64,000 nucleotides of DNA from Planctomycetaceae bacterium (GTDB lineage: Bacteria > Planctomycetota > Planctomycetia > Pirellulales > Lacipirellulaceae): assembly GCA_002702655.1 (NCBI GenBank), contig PABB01000068.1, positions 124,001 through 188,000 on the forward strand, written 5' to 3'. Below are positions 45,797-54,528 of the stretch, one piece after another. Every line of letters begins with the position of its first letter. Position 1 is the stretch's first letter. The notes beneath the pieces were generated by a model that saw only the letters and a list, made by a program, of their open reading frames with translations, ran no database searches and was not told the origin of the DNA. The translations under genes and the position numbers were made by a program.

Positions 45797-46651
45797 CTAC
45801 GGCATCTTCGGGCCTTCCATCGACTCGGCCATTTTGCCCAGCGCTTCGGTCTCGATCTGCCGCACGCGTTCGCGGGTCAGGCCCAGTTGCTCGCCGATTT
45901 CCTTGAGCGTCTTTGGCTCGAAACCCTCCAGGCCGAACCGCATCTTCAGGACCGTCGCTTCGCGTTGGTCCATTTCTTTCAGCATGCCCATCACGTGCCG
46001 CAGGGCGTCGCTTTCCAGCATCTGCTCGTCGGGGCTCTGCTGCCGCTCGTCCATCACCATGTCGCCCAGCGACCAGCCCGCCTCGGTCTGATCGGTCTGC
46101 GGCGTGGCGTTGTAGATCTTGATCGCCTTTTTGATAATCGGCAGCTTCTTCTTGGGCAGACCCAAGACGCGGGCGATCTCCTCGGGCGTCGGCGTGCGAT
46201 CGAGTTCCTCGGTCAGCCGCGCGTTGGCCCGCCGCCACTTGGACAGCAGCTCGACCATGTACGCCGGGATACGGATCGTCTTGCCGGTGTTGATCAGGGC
46301 CCGCTTGATCGACTGCTTGATCCAGTAGCTGGCGTAGGTGCTGAACCGCGTGCCCATCGCGGGGTCGAACCCCTCGACCGCGCGGAGCAGACCCAGGTTG
46401 CCCTCTTCGATCAGATCTTGCAGGGCCAGCCCCTTGCCGGCGTAGCCGCGAGCGATGTTCACGACCAGCCGCAGGTTGGCGCGGACCATGCGATCGCGGG
46501 CGGCCAGGTCGCCCTCGCCGATGCGCACGGCGAGTTCGCGCTCGTCGGCGGCGGTCAGCAGGGCGGTCTCGTTGATTTCGCGCAGATACGTTTCTAACGG
46601 CGTCTGCACGGCGGAGGAGGTTGTCCTGCGGCGTTTGCTGGTGGCGGCCAT
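45797..46651 (-). CDS. Sigma70-family (group 1/2-type) RNA polymerase sigma factor
   Basis: 284 residues. It contains region 1.2 (TPLETYLREINETALLTA), region 2 (RMVRANLRLVVNIARGYAGKGLALQDLIEEGNLGL..., then FSTYASYWIKQSIKRAL), region 3 and region 4 (TLKEIGEQLGLTRERVRQIETEALGKM). It lacks the acidic 1.1 region and the large non-conserved segment of housekeeping RpoD, so it may be a RpoS/SigB-like alternative or a short primary sigma, both known in planctomycetes. It stands alone on the minus strand. Confidence 0.93.
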   Translation of the reverse strand: MAATSKRRRTTSSAVQTPLETYLREINETALLTAADERELAVRIGEGDLAARDRMVRANLRLVVNIARGYAGKGLALQDLIEEGNLGLLRAVEGFDPAMGTRFSTYASYWIKQSIKRALINTGKTIRIPAYMVELLSKWRRANARLTEELDRTPTPEEIARVLGLPKKKLPIIKKAIKIYNATPQTDQTEAGWSLGDMVMDERQQSPDEQMLESDALRHVMGMLKEMDQREATVLKMRFGLEGFEPKTLKEIGEQLGLTRERVRQIETEALGKMAESMEGPKMP

Positions 46652-46949
46652 CGTTGCTTGTCCGTGGTGGTTCGGGGGAGGGCAGGGGAGCCGAGGCCGC
46701 CGGTGACCGGGCGTCTAACTCGATGCAGCATTTGCACGAGCGAGCGCCGGGGCGTCCCTGCCAAGCGACCGATCCGCACGACGCCGCACCGCGGCGTCGC
46801 AACAACCAACGAACCCAGCGGCGACGCACGGGGCGCGCGTCGGCGAGTTTGCCGGCCATGCAGATGCTATCGACGCGCCGTCCCCGGCGGCTGCACTGTG
46901 CCAGCGGGGCGCACCCGTGGCGCGAATGCGCGCGAGTTGCCGGACGTAA

Positions 46950-46986
46950 CAAAAAGAAAGGCTCCGCGGGTTACACCCGCGGAGCC
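46950..46986 (-). terminator. Rho-independent terminator after rpsA
   Basis: Read on the minus strand, stem GGCTCCGCGGG/CCCGCGGAGCC (46986-46976 with 46970-46960), loop TGTAA, then TTTCTTTTTG. It lies about 60 bases after the rpsA stop, beyond a family B repeat. Confidence 0.88.
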
Positions 46987-47007
46987 TGTAGCTACTCCAG
47001 GTTGCAG

Positions 47008-47031
47008 CCACGGCTCTGTGAGCCGTGGCAC
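47008..47031. repeat. Family B palindromic repeat, copy 7
   Basis: CCACGGCTCTGTGAGCCGTGG plus CAC, a 10-bp stem with a short loop, just after the rpsA stop codon. Confidence 0.8.
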
Positions 47032-47044
47032 GCAGCACACCGGA

Positions 47045-48910
47045 CTATTCGTCCGACTTTTCCGCCTCTTCGGGCTCGGCGCTCTCTGCCGATTCCGCCT
47101 CTGCGGCATCTTCGGCCGCGTCGCCGCCGCCGAGCTTGAACAGCGGACCGCTGTCGCCGCCGATGCCGCCCTTCAGCTCGCCCGAGGCCGTGCTGCCGGT
47201 GGACATCGAAACGCCGGCGCCGGACTCGGCCGCCGCTTCGTCTTCCTCGGCCCACTCGACCCGCTTGCGGGACAGGCCGATCTTACGCTCGTCGGTGTCG
47301 ACGCGGAGGATTTTCACTTCCAGCTCGTCGCCCACGTTGACCACGTCCTGCGGGTTCTCGACCTTGTGGTCGGCCAGCTCGCTGATGTGCAGCAAACCTT
47401 CGAGGCCGTCCTCCAAACCGACGAACACGCCGAAGTTGGTGATCTTGGTGACCTTGCCCTTGACCAACTGACCCTGCTGGTAGCGGTTGGGGATGTCGGA
47501 GTTCCAGGGATCCTCCTCCAACTGCTTGAGGCCCAGGGCGATGCGGCGACGGTCCTGATCGACCGACAGCACTTGGCACTCGATCTCCTGGCCCTTTTCG
47601 ACCACCTCGCTGGGATGGCTGATCTTGCGGGTCCAGGACACGTCGCTCACGTGCAGTAGACCGTCGATGCCTTCTTCGATCTCGATGAAGGCGCCGTAAT
47701 TGGTCAGGTTGCGAACCTTGCCCTTCACGAGGCTGCCGACCGGGTACCGCTCGGCGACCTTTTCCCACGGGTTGGCCTGGGTCTGCTTCATGCCGAGCGA
47801 GATCTCCTGCTTCTGCTCGTCGATCCGCAGCACGGCCACTTCGATCTCGTCGTCGATGTTGACCAGCTCGCTGGGATGGCTGATCCGCTTGGTCCACGAC
47901 ATTTCGCTGATGTGGACCAGGCCCTCGATGCCGTCTTCCAGCTTGACGAAGGCGCCGTAGCTCATGACGTTGACGACCACGCCCTTGACGCGCGAGCCAA
48001 CCGGGTACTTCGTGGCGACGTTCTCCCACGGGCTGGGCGTCTTTTGCTTCAGGCCCAGGGCGATCTTCTCTTTTTCGTAGTCAATGTGCAGGATGACGAC
48101 TTCCAGTTCGTCCTCGACCTTGACCATCTCCGAGGGGTGGTTGATCCGGCCCCAGCTCATGTCGGTGATATGCAGCAGGCCGTCGATGCCGCCCAGGTCG
48201 ACAAACGCGCCAAAGTCGGCCAGGTTCTTGACCACGCCCTTGCGCAGTTGGCCGACTTCCAGCACCTTGAGCAGTTCGGCCTTCTTTTCGGCCCGCTGGG
48301 CTTCGATCAGGCTGCGGCGGCTGACCACGATATTGCGGCGGGCCTCGTCGATCTTCAGCACCATGCAGTCGATCGTCTTGCCGATGTATTCGCCGATGTC
48401 GTGCGGCCGGCGGATATCGACCTGGCTGGCGGGCAGAAAGACGTTCACGCCGATATCGACCAGCAGACCGCCCTTGATCTTGCGCGTCACTTCGCCGGAG
48501 ACGACGTCCCCTTCGTGGACGCTCTCCATGACCTTCATCCACTTTTCGATCTTCTCAGCTTTGCGCTTGCTGAGCACGATCATGCCGCGGTCGTCGACCC
48601 GGCCTAGGGCGTCTTCCACGTCCTCGACCAGCACGCGGATCGTGTCGCCCACCTGCGGCGGTTCGCTGGGGGCGTCGTCTTCGGTCTCTTCGAGCCACTC
48701 GGAAAGCGGGATGGCGCCTTCGCTCTTGTAGCCGACGTCGACGAGCACGTACTCGTCGTCGATGCGAATCACCTTGCCTTCGACAATCTGGTTGACGTCG
48801 ATGTCTTCGCCGCCAAGCCAGCTGATGTCGTCGGGCGCCATTTCGCCGATGGCTGCCGACCAATCTTCTTCGGAGACGTCAAATTCGCGGATGAGGTTAC
48901 GGTTGACCAT
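47045..48910 (-). CDS. rpsA: 30S ribosomal protein S1
   Basis: 621 residues with six S1 RNA-binding domains at ~40-110, 130-200, 215-290, 305-375, 390-460 and 478-545; domains 3 to 6 share GxxVKGxVxNxxxYGAFVxLEDGIxGLxHISE. The first two are divergent, as in E. coli, where they contact S2 and the ribosome. The N-terminal 35 residues and the Ala/Glu/Gly-rich C-terminal 75 are extra. It helps mRNA with weak Shine-Dalgarno sites to bind, which fits the many genes here without a clear one. It follows cmk on the same strand, the classic pair, with a 325-base gap that shows no gene. Confidence 0.96.
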   Translation of the reverse strand: MVNRNLIREFDVSEEDWSAAIGEMAPDDISWLGGEDIDVNQIVEGKVIRIDDEYVLVDVGYKSEGAIPLSEWLEETEDDAPSEPPQVGDTIRVLVEDVEDALGRVDDRGMIVLSKRKAEKIEKWMKVMESVHEGDVVSGEVTRKIKGGLLVDIGVNVFLPASQVDIRRPHDIGEYIGKTIDCMVLKIDEARRNIVVSRRSLIEAQRAEKKAELLKVLEVGQLRKGVVKNLADFGAFVDLGGIDGLLHITDMSWGRINHPSEMVKVEDELEVVILHIDYEKEKIALGLKQKTPSPWENVATKYPVGSRVKGVVVNVMSYGAFVKLEDGIEGLVHISEMSWTKRISHPSELVNIDDEIEVAVLRIDEQKQEISLGMKQTQANPWEKVAERYPVGSLVKGKVRNLTNYGAFIEIEEGIDGLLHVSDVSWTRKISHPSEVVEKGQEIECQVLSVDQDRRRIALGLKQLEEDPWNSDIPNRYQQGQLVKGKVTKITNFGVFVGLEDGLEGLLHISELADHKVENPQDVVNVGDELEVKILRVDTDERKIGLSRKRVEWAEEDEAAAESGAGVSMSTGSTASGELKGGIGGDSGPLFKLGGGDAAEDAAEAESAESAEPEEAEKSDE

Positions 48911-49235
48911 GAAATAAAAACCATTGGTGCGCTACTGGCGAGGAGCCCGATGCGGCAAGCGAGGGCAGAGAAGGGCCGTGGCGCGGGGTTGGAGGAAATG
49001 CGAGCCGCCCGATCGCCGAACGTCGACGATCCTGTTAGCGAGAGTGCCGCAGCAGCCGCAGAATCGCGTATCCTAGCAAAATCGGCAGTCACCGCCAATG
49101 GACACAAGTCTATATCTGCGAAGAAGTTTGGCCGGTCGACGCGCTGAACTGCCGCGGCTCTACGAGCCTCGTGACGTGGCCGGGCGACAGGGTGCGTGCG
49201 CGGCTCGCGGCGGCGTGGCGTGCCGGCTGATAGTG

Positions 49236-49253
49236 TCAGGCGGGAGAGCCTGA
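49236..49253. repeat. Family C core, copy across the cmk stop codon
   Basis: TCAGGCTCTCCCGCCTGA (minus strand) matches the family C core at 16 of 18 positions. Its final TGA is the cmk stop codon. Confidence 0.55.
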
Positions 49254-49913
49254 TGGACCCAATTCCGCCTGCCGCTGGCGGACAATCTGCTCCAGCCGGT
49301 CGACGACCTCCTCGGCGGTCAGCCCGTCGGTGTTCACCTCGATCGAGTCGTCCGTCCGGGCCAGCCCGCCGTAGGGGCGGTCGCGGTCCTGGGCGTCGCG
49401 GGCCCGCTGCTTTTGGAGCACCTCGTCGAAGGTCAGATCCTCGCCATTGGCCAGCAGGTCGGCCCGGCGGCGGCGGGCTCGTTCCAACTCGCAGGCGGTC
49501 AGGAAGATTTTGCACTCGGCGGCGGGGAAGACGACCGTGGCCTGGTCGCGGCCCTCGGTCACCACGTTGCCCGTGGCCGCCCAGGCTCGCTGCCGATCGA
49601 CCAGCAGGTCTCGGACCGCCGGGTTGTCGGCCGCGTGGCGGGTGAGGGTGGTCACTTCGAACGTGCGGATCGCCCGGGTGACGCTCTCGCCGTTGAGCAC
49701 GACCCGCTCGTCGGTCAGCTCGAGGTCCATCTCGGCGGCGATTTTTGCCAGAGCGGCTTCGTCGGCCAGATCGATCCCGGCCCGCATCCCCGCCAGGGTG
49801 ACTGCGCGATACATGGCGCCGGTATCGAGAAAGCGAAATCCCAGCCGCTGGGCCAGTCGACGGGCGGCGCTGCTTTTGCCGGCCCCGGCCGGGCCGTCGA
49901 GGGTCACAATCAT
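49236..49913 (-). CDS. cmk: Cytidylate kinase
   Basis: 225 residues from ATG 49913 (MIVTLDGPAGAGKSS); the longer open frame upstream lacks support. P-loop GPAGAGKSS at 7-15; then FLDTGAMYRAVTL (~28-40), the NMP-binding part, and the TEGRDQATVVFPAAECKIFLTA segment (GRDxxTVVFPxA). It phosphorylates CMP and dCMP. The order cmk-rpsA is widely conserved. The last six codons and stop lie in a family C repeat core. Confidence 0.94.
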   Translation of the reverse strand: MIVTLDGPAGAGKSSAARRLAQRLGFRFLDTGAMYRAVTLAGMRAGIDLADEAALAKIAAEMDLELTDERVVLNGESVTRAIRTFEVTTLTRHAADNPAVRDLLVDRQRAWAATGNVVTEGRDQATVVFPAAECKIFLTACELERARRRRADLLANGEDLTFDEVLQKQRARDAQDRDRPYGGLARTDDSIEVNTDGLTAEEVVDRLEQIVRQRQAELGPSGSPA

Positions 49914-50073
49914 GGCGGGAGGCCAGGCGAGTGGCGAGAAATGGCAGGGGCGGCGGGACAACCACCGTTATCAGCGGAAACCGGCCCCCACGCAACCGGG
50001 GAGCCCGCTGGGCTCCGTCCACGCACATTCCACGGCGAGCGGGGGCCGTGAGCCCCCTGTTGGCCCGGCCGGA

Positions 50074-50150
50074 GGTGGCTGGGACGGAGCGAAGCGCAGC
50101 CCCCAGGGGAATTCGCTGGGGGCTCCCGGCGGTCGTCCCCAGCCACCCCC
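50074..50150. repeat. Family A element, copy 4
   Basis: It begins GGTGGCTGGGACGGAGCGAA and ends GGTCGTCCCCAGCCACC, so it is copy 1 read in the opposite orientation; inner arms CCCCCAG/CTGGGGG are retained. It is in the cmk/pilM divergent region, which otherwise (49914-50578) shows no gene. Confidence 0.82.
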
Positions 50151-50331
50151 GGCGAGAATCTGCTGCGCGACGTAAGTCCGCTCCGCTGCTATACAAACGG
50201 CGTATTCGAATTAGAATGGGCGGTAGCGTCGTGGGGGGACCGAACGCCGACCCCGCGTGCCCGTCTGCGCCCGCTCGGTCGGGGGAAAACGCCGTTTATC
50301 GGCTCGTTTTCGCCGCACCCGCGCGGGATGT

Positions 50332-50360
50332 TTGACTTTGCGCACTTCCTGCGCATAGAT
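50332..50360 (+). promoter_or_regulatory. Candidate sigma70-type promoter for the pilM-N operon
   Basis: TTGACT (50332-50337), 17 bases, ATAGAT (50355-50360), about 220 bases upstream of the pilM start. The -35 and spacing are good, the -10 imperfect. Confidence 0.4.
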
Positions 50361-50578
50361 TTCAGTTAGCAGAGAAGGCACTGCATGCCGCCCGGTCGCC
50401 GGAACGACCTGGCGGGCTCGGCATACGTCTCGTCACCACATCCAGCAACTCGCGTCCCGGGGGGGTGCGCCGCGCTGGACGCCGAGTTGCCTGCAGGAAG
50501 ATGTGCACCCGGCGGCGCTGCGCCGCACGCGCCGTTGTCACATTCGGAACAGAGTATTCTCGTCGAGGTTTCTTCGTC

Positions 50579-52846
50579 ATGGCCAAAGGCAACGCCGTTT
50601 GGGGCATCGATATCGGCCAATGCGCGCTCAAAGCGCTGCAATGCCGCCCGCACGAGAAAGACCCCAACCAGTTGGTGGTCGAGTCGTTCGACTACATCGA
50701 ATACCCGCAAATCCTCTCGCAGCCCGAGGCGGAACCGGAGGAACTGGTCCGCGACGCGCTGAACGAGTTTCTCTCGCGGAACGAGTTGGTCGGCGACACG
50801 GTGGCCATGTCGGTCGCCGGTCAGAGCGGCCTGGCGCGGTTCATCCGTTTGCCGCCGGTCGAATCGAAGAAGATTCCCGACATCGTCAAATACGAAGCCC
50901 GCCAGCAGATCCCCTTCTCGCTGGACGACGTGGTCTGGGACTACCAGCAACTGCGCGGCGGCAGCGAGGAAGACGGGTTCGCGCTGGAGCCGGAAGTCGG
51001 CCTGTTCGCCATGAAACGCGATCAGGTCGCCCGCGCGCTGGAACCGCTGGAGTCCGCGGGGATCGAGGTCGACGTCATCCAGTTGATGCCGCTGGCGGTC
51101 TACAACTTTGTCTGCTTCGATCGCCTGGGCGATCTGGACGAGGTGCAGTTCGACCCCAACAGCCCGCCCAAATCAACGGTGGTCATCTCGCTGGGCGCCG
51201 ACACGACTGACCTGGTCGTGACCAACGGATTCCGCGTCTGGCAGCGCAATATCCCCATCGGCGGCAACCACTTCACCCGTGCGCTGTCGAAGGAACTGAA
51301 GCTCACCTTCGTGAAGGCCGAGCATCTGAAGCGCAATGCGATGCAGGCCGACGACCCCAAGGCCGTATTCCAGGCGATGCGGCCCGTGTTCAGCGATCTG
51401 GTTGCTGAAATCCAGCGGTCGCTGGGGTACTTCATGAGCATCGACAAGAAGGCCGAGATCGGCGAGGTGCTCGCGCTGGGCAACGCGATGAAGCTCCCCG
51501 GCCTGCAGCGGTACCTGACGCAGAACCTGGAGTTGGAAGTCAAGCCGGTCGACGAATTCCAGAACCTGTCTGCCGGCAGCGCGGCCGGGTCGGCGCAGTT
51601 CAAGGACAATATCCTGTCCTTCGCCGTGTCGTACGGCCTATGCGCCCAAGCCGCCGGCCGCAGCGAGATTCGCACCAACCTGTTGCCCGAGGAAATCGTT
51701 CGCAGCCGCCTGGTGCGGGCCAAGAAGCCCTGGGCCGTGGCCGGCGCCGCGGCGATCCTGCTAGGGCTCACCTTCAATTACTTCACGCACGTCTCGGCGT
51801 GGGCCGACACGCAAACGGATGAGATGCGGCAGGCGCTCAGCCGCGCCGACAGCGTCAGTCAGAAGGCGACTAGCTACGAAAACGAGCGAACGGCCATCCA
51901 GGCCAAGGCCGACGAGGTGCTGCAGATCAAGGAGAATCTGACCAGCAACGTCGAAGGGCGGTTCCGCTGGTTGGAATTGACCAAGGCGGTCGCCGCGGCG
52001 CTCCCCAAGGAAGAAGCCGATCTGCCCGAAGAAGGCACGATGGAGGAGATCGCCAAGGCGATCATGAGCCGTAACGAACTGCACATCACCTCGGTCGACG
52101 TACAGAAATTCACGGACCTCAACAGCGAGTATCTGGCGCTGGTGCAATCGAAATACGACGACGCCCGCTCCGCGGCCAACGCCGGCGAGGCGGCCCCCGC
52201 GGACGATGCGGGGGGATTTGGCGGCGGCGGTTTTGGCGGCGGACCGGACGCCGACCCGGGCGACTTTGACGGCGGCGGCGCCGCCGCCAGCGCCGGCGGC
52301 GGGGGGGGCGCCGGGCAGTGGGTCGTGCAGCTCACTGGCCACCATTTCCACAACATGGACCGCAGCGAACAGGGAACTCGGTTCGTCAATAACACGCTGA
52401 TCAAGCAGTTGGAAGAAGGCACGGTGATGTTGCCCGACGGGTGGGACCCCAACACGGGGCGGTGGACCGGCGAATTGATCGAAGTGCCGATCGCCGACTT
52501 GAAAATCCATCACCCGTGGGTTTACGTCGGCACCGATGTGAAGACCGTGTACGAGAATCTCGACGCCGAGCTGATGGGCGGCGACTCGATGCGGGGCGCG
52601 TACCGCCCGCCCACGTTTGGCGCCGAGGAGGGCGACGCCGACGGGAAGCCGCCCGAGCCGCGCGTCGTCGAGCTGAAGCGCTATGATTTTGTCGTGCAGT
52701 TCTGTTGGGAACCGACCACTCGCGAGCAGCGCCGCGAGATGCGATTGGCCCGCGAACAAGCCGCCGCCGCGGCAGCCGAAGCGGCTGCCGCCGCCGCCGC
52801 GGCCGGCGAGGGGGCGGCCCCTCAAGACGATGGATTTACGCAGTAA
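50579..52846 (+). CDS. pilM: PilM-PilN fusion protein (type IV pilus / type II secretion inner-membrane complex)
   Basis: 755 residues from ATG 50579 (GAGG upstream; the longer open frame lacks protein character). Residues ~1-380 are the actin-like PilM/GspL fold: WGIDIGQCALKAL, VAMSVAGQSGLARFIRLPPVE, KYEARQQIPFSLDDVVWDYQ, STVVISLGADTTDLVV, and GEVLALGNAMKLPGLQRYL. A single membrane helix follows (~385-405, WAVAGAAAILLGLTFNYF), then a coiled coil (~410-470) and a periplasmic region resembling PilN, with a Gly-rich insert (~545-580) and an Ala-rich C-terminus. Usually PilM and PilN are separate and bind each other; here one chain does both. Two membrane-anchored proteins follow as an operon. 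Confidence 0.88.
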   Translation: MAKGNAVWGIDIGQCALKALQCRPHEKDPNQLVVESFDYIEYPQILSQPEAEPEELVRDALNEFLSRNELVGDTVAMSVAGQSGLARFIRLPPVESKKIPDIVKYEARQQIPFSLDDVVWDYQQLRGGSEEDGFALEPEVGLFAMKRDQVARALEPLESAGIEVDVIQLMPLAVYNFVCFDRLGDLDEVQFDPNSPPKSTVVISLGADTTDLVVTNGFRVWQRNIPIGGNHFTRALSKELKLTFVKAEHLKRNAMQADDPKAVFQAMRPVFSDLVAEIQRSLGYFMSIDKKAEIGEVLALGNAMKLPGLQRYLTQNLELEVKPVDEFQNLSAGSAAGSAQFKDNILSFAVSYGLCAQAAGRSEIRTNLLPEEIVRSRLVRAKKPWAVAGAAAILLGLTFNYFTHVSAWADTQTDEMRQALSRADSVSQKATSYENERTAIQAKADEVLQIKENLTSNVEGRFRWLELTKAVAAALPKEEADLPEEGTMEEIAKAIMSRNELHITSVDVQKFTDLNSEYLALVQSKYDDARSAANAGEAAPADDAGGFGGGGFGGGPDADPGDFDGGGAAASAGGGGGAGQWVVQLTGHHFHNMDRSEQGTRFVNNTLIKQLEEGTVMLPDGWDPNTGRWTGELIEVPIADLKIHHPWVYVGTDVKTVYENLDAELMGGDSMRGAYRPPTFGAEEGDADGKPPEPRVVELKRYDFVVQFCWEPTTREQRREMRLAREQAAAAAAEAAAAAAAAGEGAAPQDDGFTQ

Positions 52847-52926
52847 CGCCCGTAGCGACGCCCGCGTCAACCTCACGATTTAGCGACCCCGGCGGCCCTG
52901 GCCGCCGCAGATCGGGAAACGAAACC

Positions 52927-54438
52927 ATGGATCAAGTTCGCGCCATCCTGCGAGTCATGTGGCAGCAGCGGTTTTGGCTGGTGACCACCATTGGCGTCAT
53001 CACGGCCTCCGTCTGTTGGATGATGGCGTCCGCGACGATCGACGACGAGTTCTCGGCCAAGAAGACCGAGATCACTGGCAAGGTCGGCGCCATGCGGAAC
53101 CTGCAGCAGACGTCCGTGCACGGCAATCCTGGCGTCAACGAAAAGGAACGCGAGCAGACCAAGGCGATCCGCGACAGCGTCCGCGTGCTGTGGGAGCAGC
53201 TCTACGCTCGGCAGAAAGACTCGGTGCTGAAGTGGCCGGAAATCAGCGACGAGTTTGTCGACTATGTGAAGGACCTGGAGTTTGGCGCCGACATTCGCAA
53301 CCGGGAACTCCGCGAACTGTACGGCAACTACGCCAAGAACCGCTTCGACGGTCTGCTCGAGATTGCCAAGGCGCAGAAGTTCCTCGATCGCTCGCCTGGC
53401 GGCGGCCGTGGCGAGATGCCCGGCGGCTACGGGCGCGAAGGGGGCGTCCCCGCGGCGGGAGCCGCGGTCGACGACGATTATCTGGTGATGTGGCTCGACC
53501 AGGGGAACCTGCGGGCCAAGCTCGAATTCCCCAGCACGCCGCGGTCCATGCAGATTTGGGTCACCCAGGAGGATCTGTGGGTCTACGAAGCCCTGCTGCG
53601 GGTGATCGCGGCCACCAACCAGCAAAAGGGCGCCACGCGTCCCGACAATGCGGCGATCCGGGTGATCGAAACGCTGGAGGTGGGGCGTGAAGCGGCTATG
53701 GCGAGCCGCGACGGCGGTTCGATTCTGATGCCTGCCGGCGGCGGCGGGGGTGGGGGCTACGGTCGCGAAGGCGGCGGCTATGAAATGGATGGCGGCGGCT
53801 ACGGCATGGAAGGGGGCGGTGGATACGGTCCGCCCGGGGGCGGCGGCTACGGCGGTCGCGGCTACGAAATGGACAGCTTCGGCGGCGGCGGCGGCGACGA
53901 CGGCGGCGCCATCGACGCCATGCTCACTCAGCAGCGATATGTCGACGCCGCCGGCGAACCGGTCGCCGATTTGGCGTCGGCCGGCCAACAGTTCCGACGT
54001 TTGCCCATCCACATGCGTTTGTCCATGGACCAACGCTGGCTGCCCACCGTACTGGTCGAGTGCGCCAACGCCACGCTGCCAATCGAAGTGACCCGCGTGC
54101 GGGTCAATCCCGAACAGAGCGGGCAGGGCGTCGAGTCGGCGCTCGCTGACGCCGCGTCGGTCGGCGGCGGCGGCGGCGGTTATGGTCGAGAAGGCGGCGG
54201 CGGCTACGGCCCGCCCGGCGGCGGCGGCTATGGCCGCGAGGGCGGCGGCTACGCTCGCGGCGGCGCCAACATGCCCGCGCTCCAAGGCCCCAACCTCGCC
54301 ACGGTCGACATCCAAGGCGTGGTTTACATCTATCAAAAACCCAATGACGAAGCCCTCAGCTTGCCGGGCGAGGAAGCCGGCGGCGGGATTTCCGACGATT
54401 CCATCGCCGCGGCCGGCGACGGCCTGGACGGCGTTTGA
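52927..54438 (+). CDS. Membrane-anchored PilO-like protein with Gly/Tyr-rich inserts
   Basis: 503 residues from ATG 52927. One N-terminal membrane helix (~16-36), then a helical/coiled region (~40-150) and mixed alpha/beta parts interrupted by glycine- and tyrosine-rich blocks (~271-328 and ~413-447) made of GGYGREGGG and GYGPPGGG units. By position directly after pilM-N, topology and length of the non-repeat part it fits a PilO-type partner, but the sequence is too divergent to prove this. It lies 80 bases after the fusion gene and 90 before the next. Confidence 0.7.
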   Translation: MDQVRAILRVMWQQRFWLVTTIGVITASVCWMMASATIDDEFSAKKTEITGKVGAMRNLQQTSVHGNPGVNEKEREQTKAIRDSVRVLWEQLYARQKDSVLKWPEISDEFVDYVKDLEFGADIRNRELRELYGNYAKNRFDGLLEIAKAQKFLDRSPGGGRGEMPGGYGREGGVPAAGAAVDDDYLVMWLDQGNLRAKLEFPSTPRSMQIWVTQEDLWVYEALLRVIAATNQQKGATRPDNAAIRVIETLEVGREAAMASRDGGSILMPAGGGGGGGYGREGGGYEMDGGGYGMEGGGGYGPPGGGGYGGRGYEMDSFGGGGGDDGGAIDAMLTQQRYVDAAGEPVADLASAGQQFRRLPIHMRLSMDQRWLPTVLVECANATLPIEVTRVRVNPEQSGQGVESALADAASVGGGGGGYGREGGGGYGPPGGGGYGREGGGYARGGANMPALQGPNLATVDIQGVVYIYQKPNDEALSLPGEEAGGGISDDSIAAAGDGLDGV

Positions 54439-54528
54439 CGCGCTCGACTTAACCCGCTCCTAGCGGAAACCCCATAAGCGACTCCCCATTTACCGCCTCC
54501 GCATGCCGCGGCGCAGGAGAGAAGTCCC

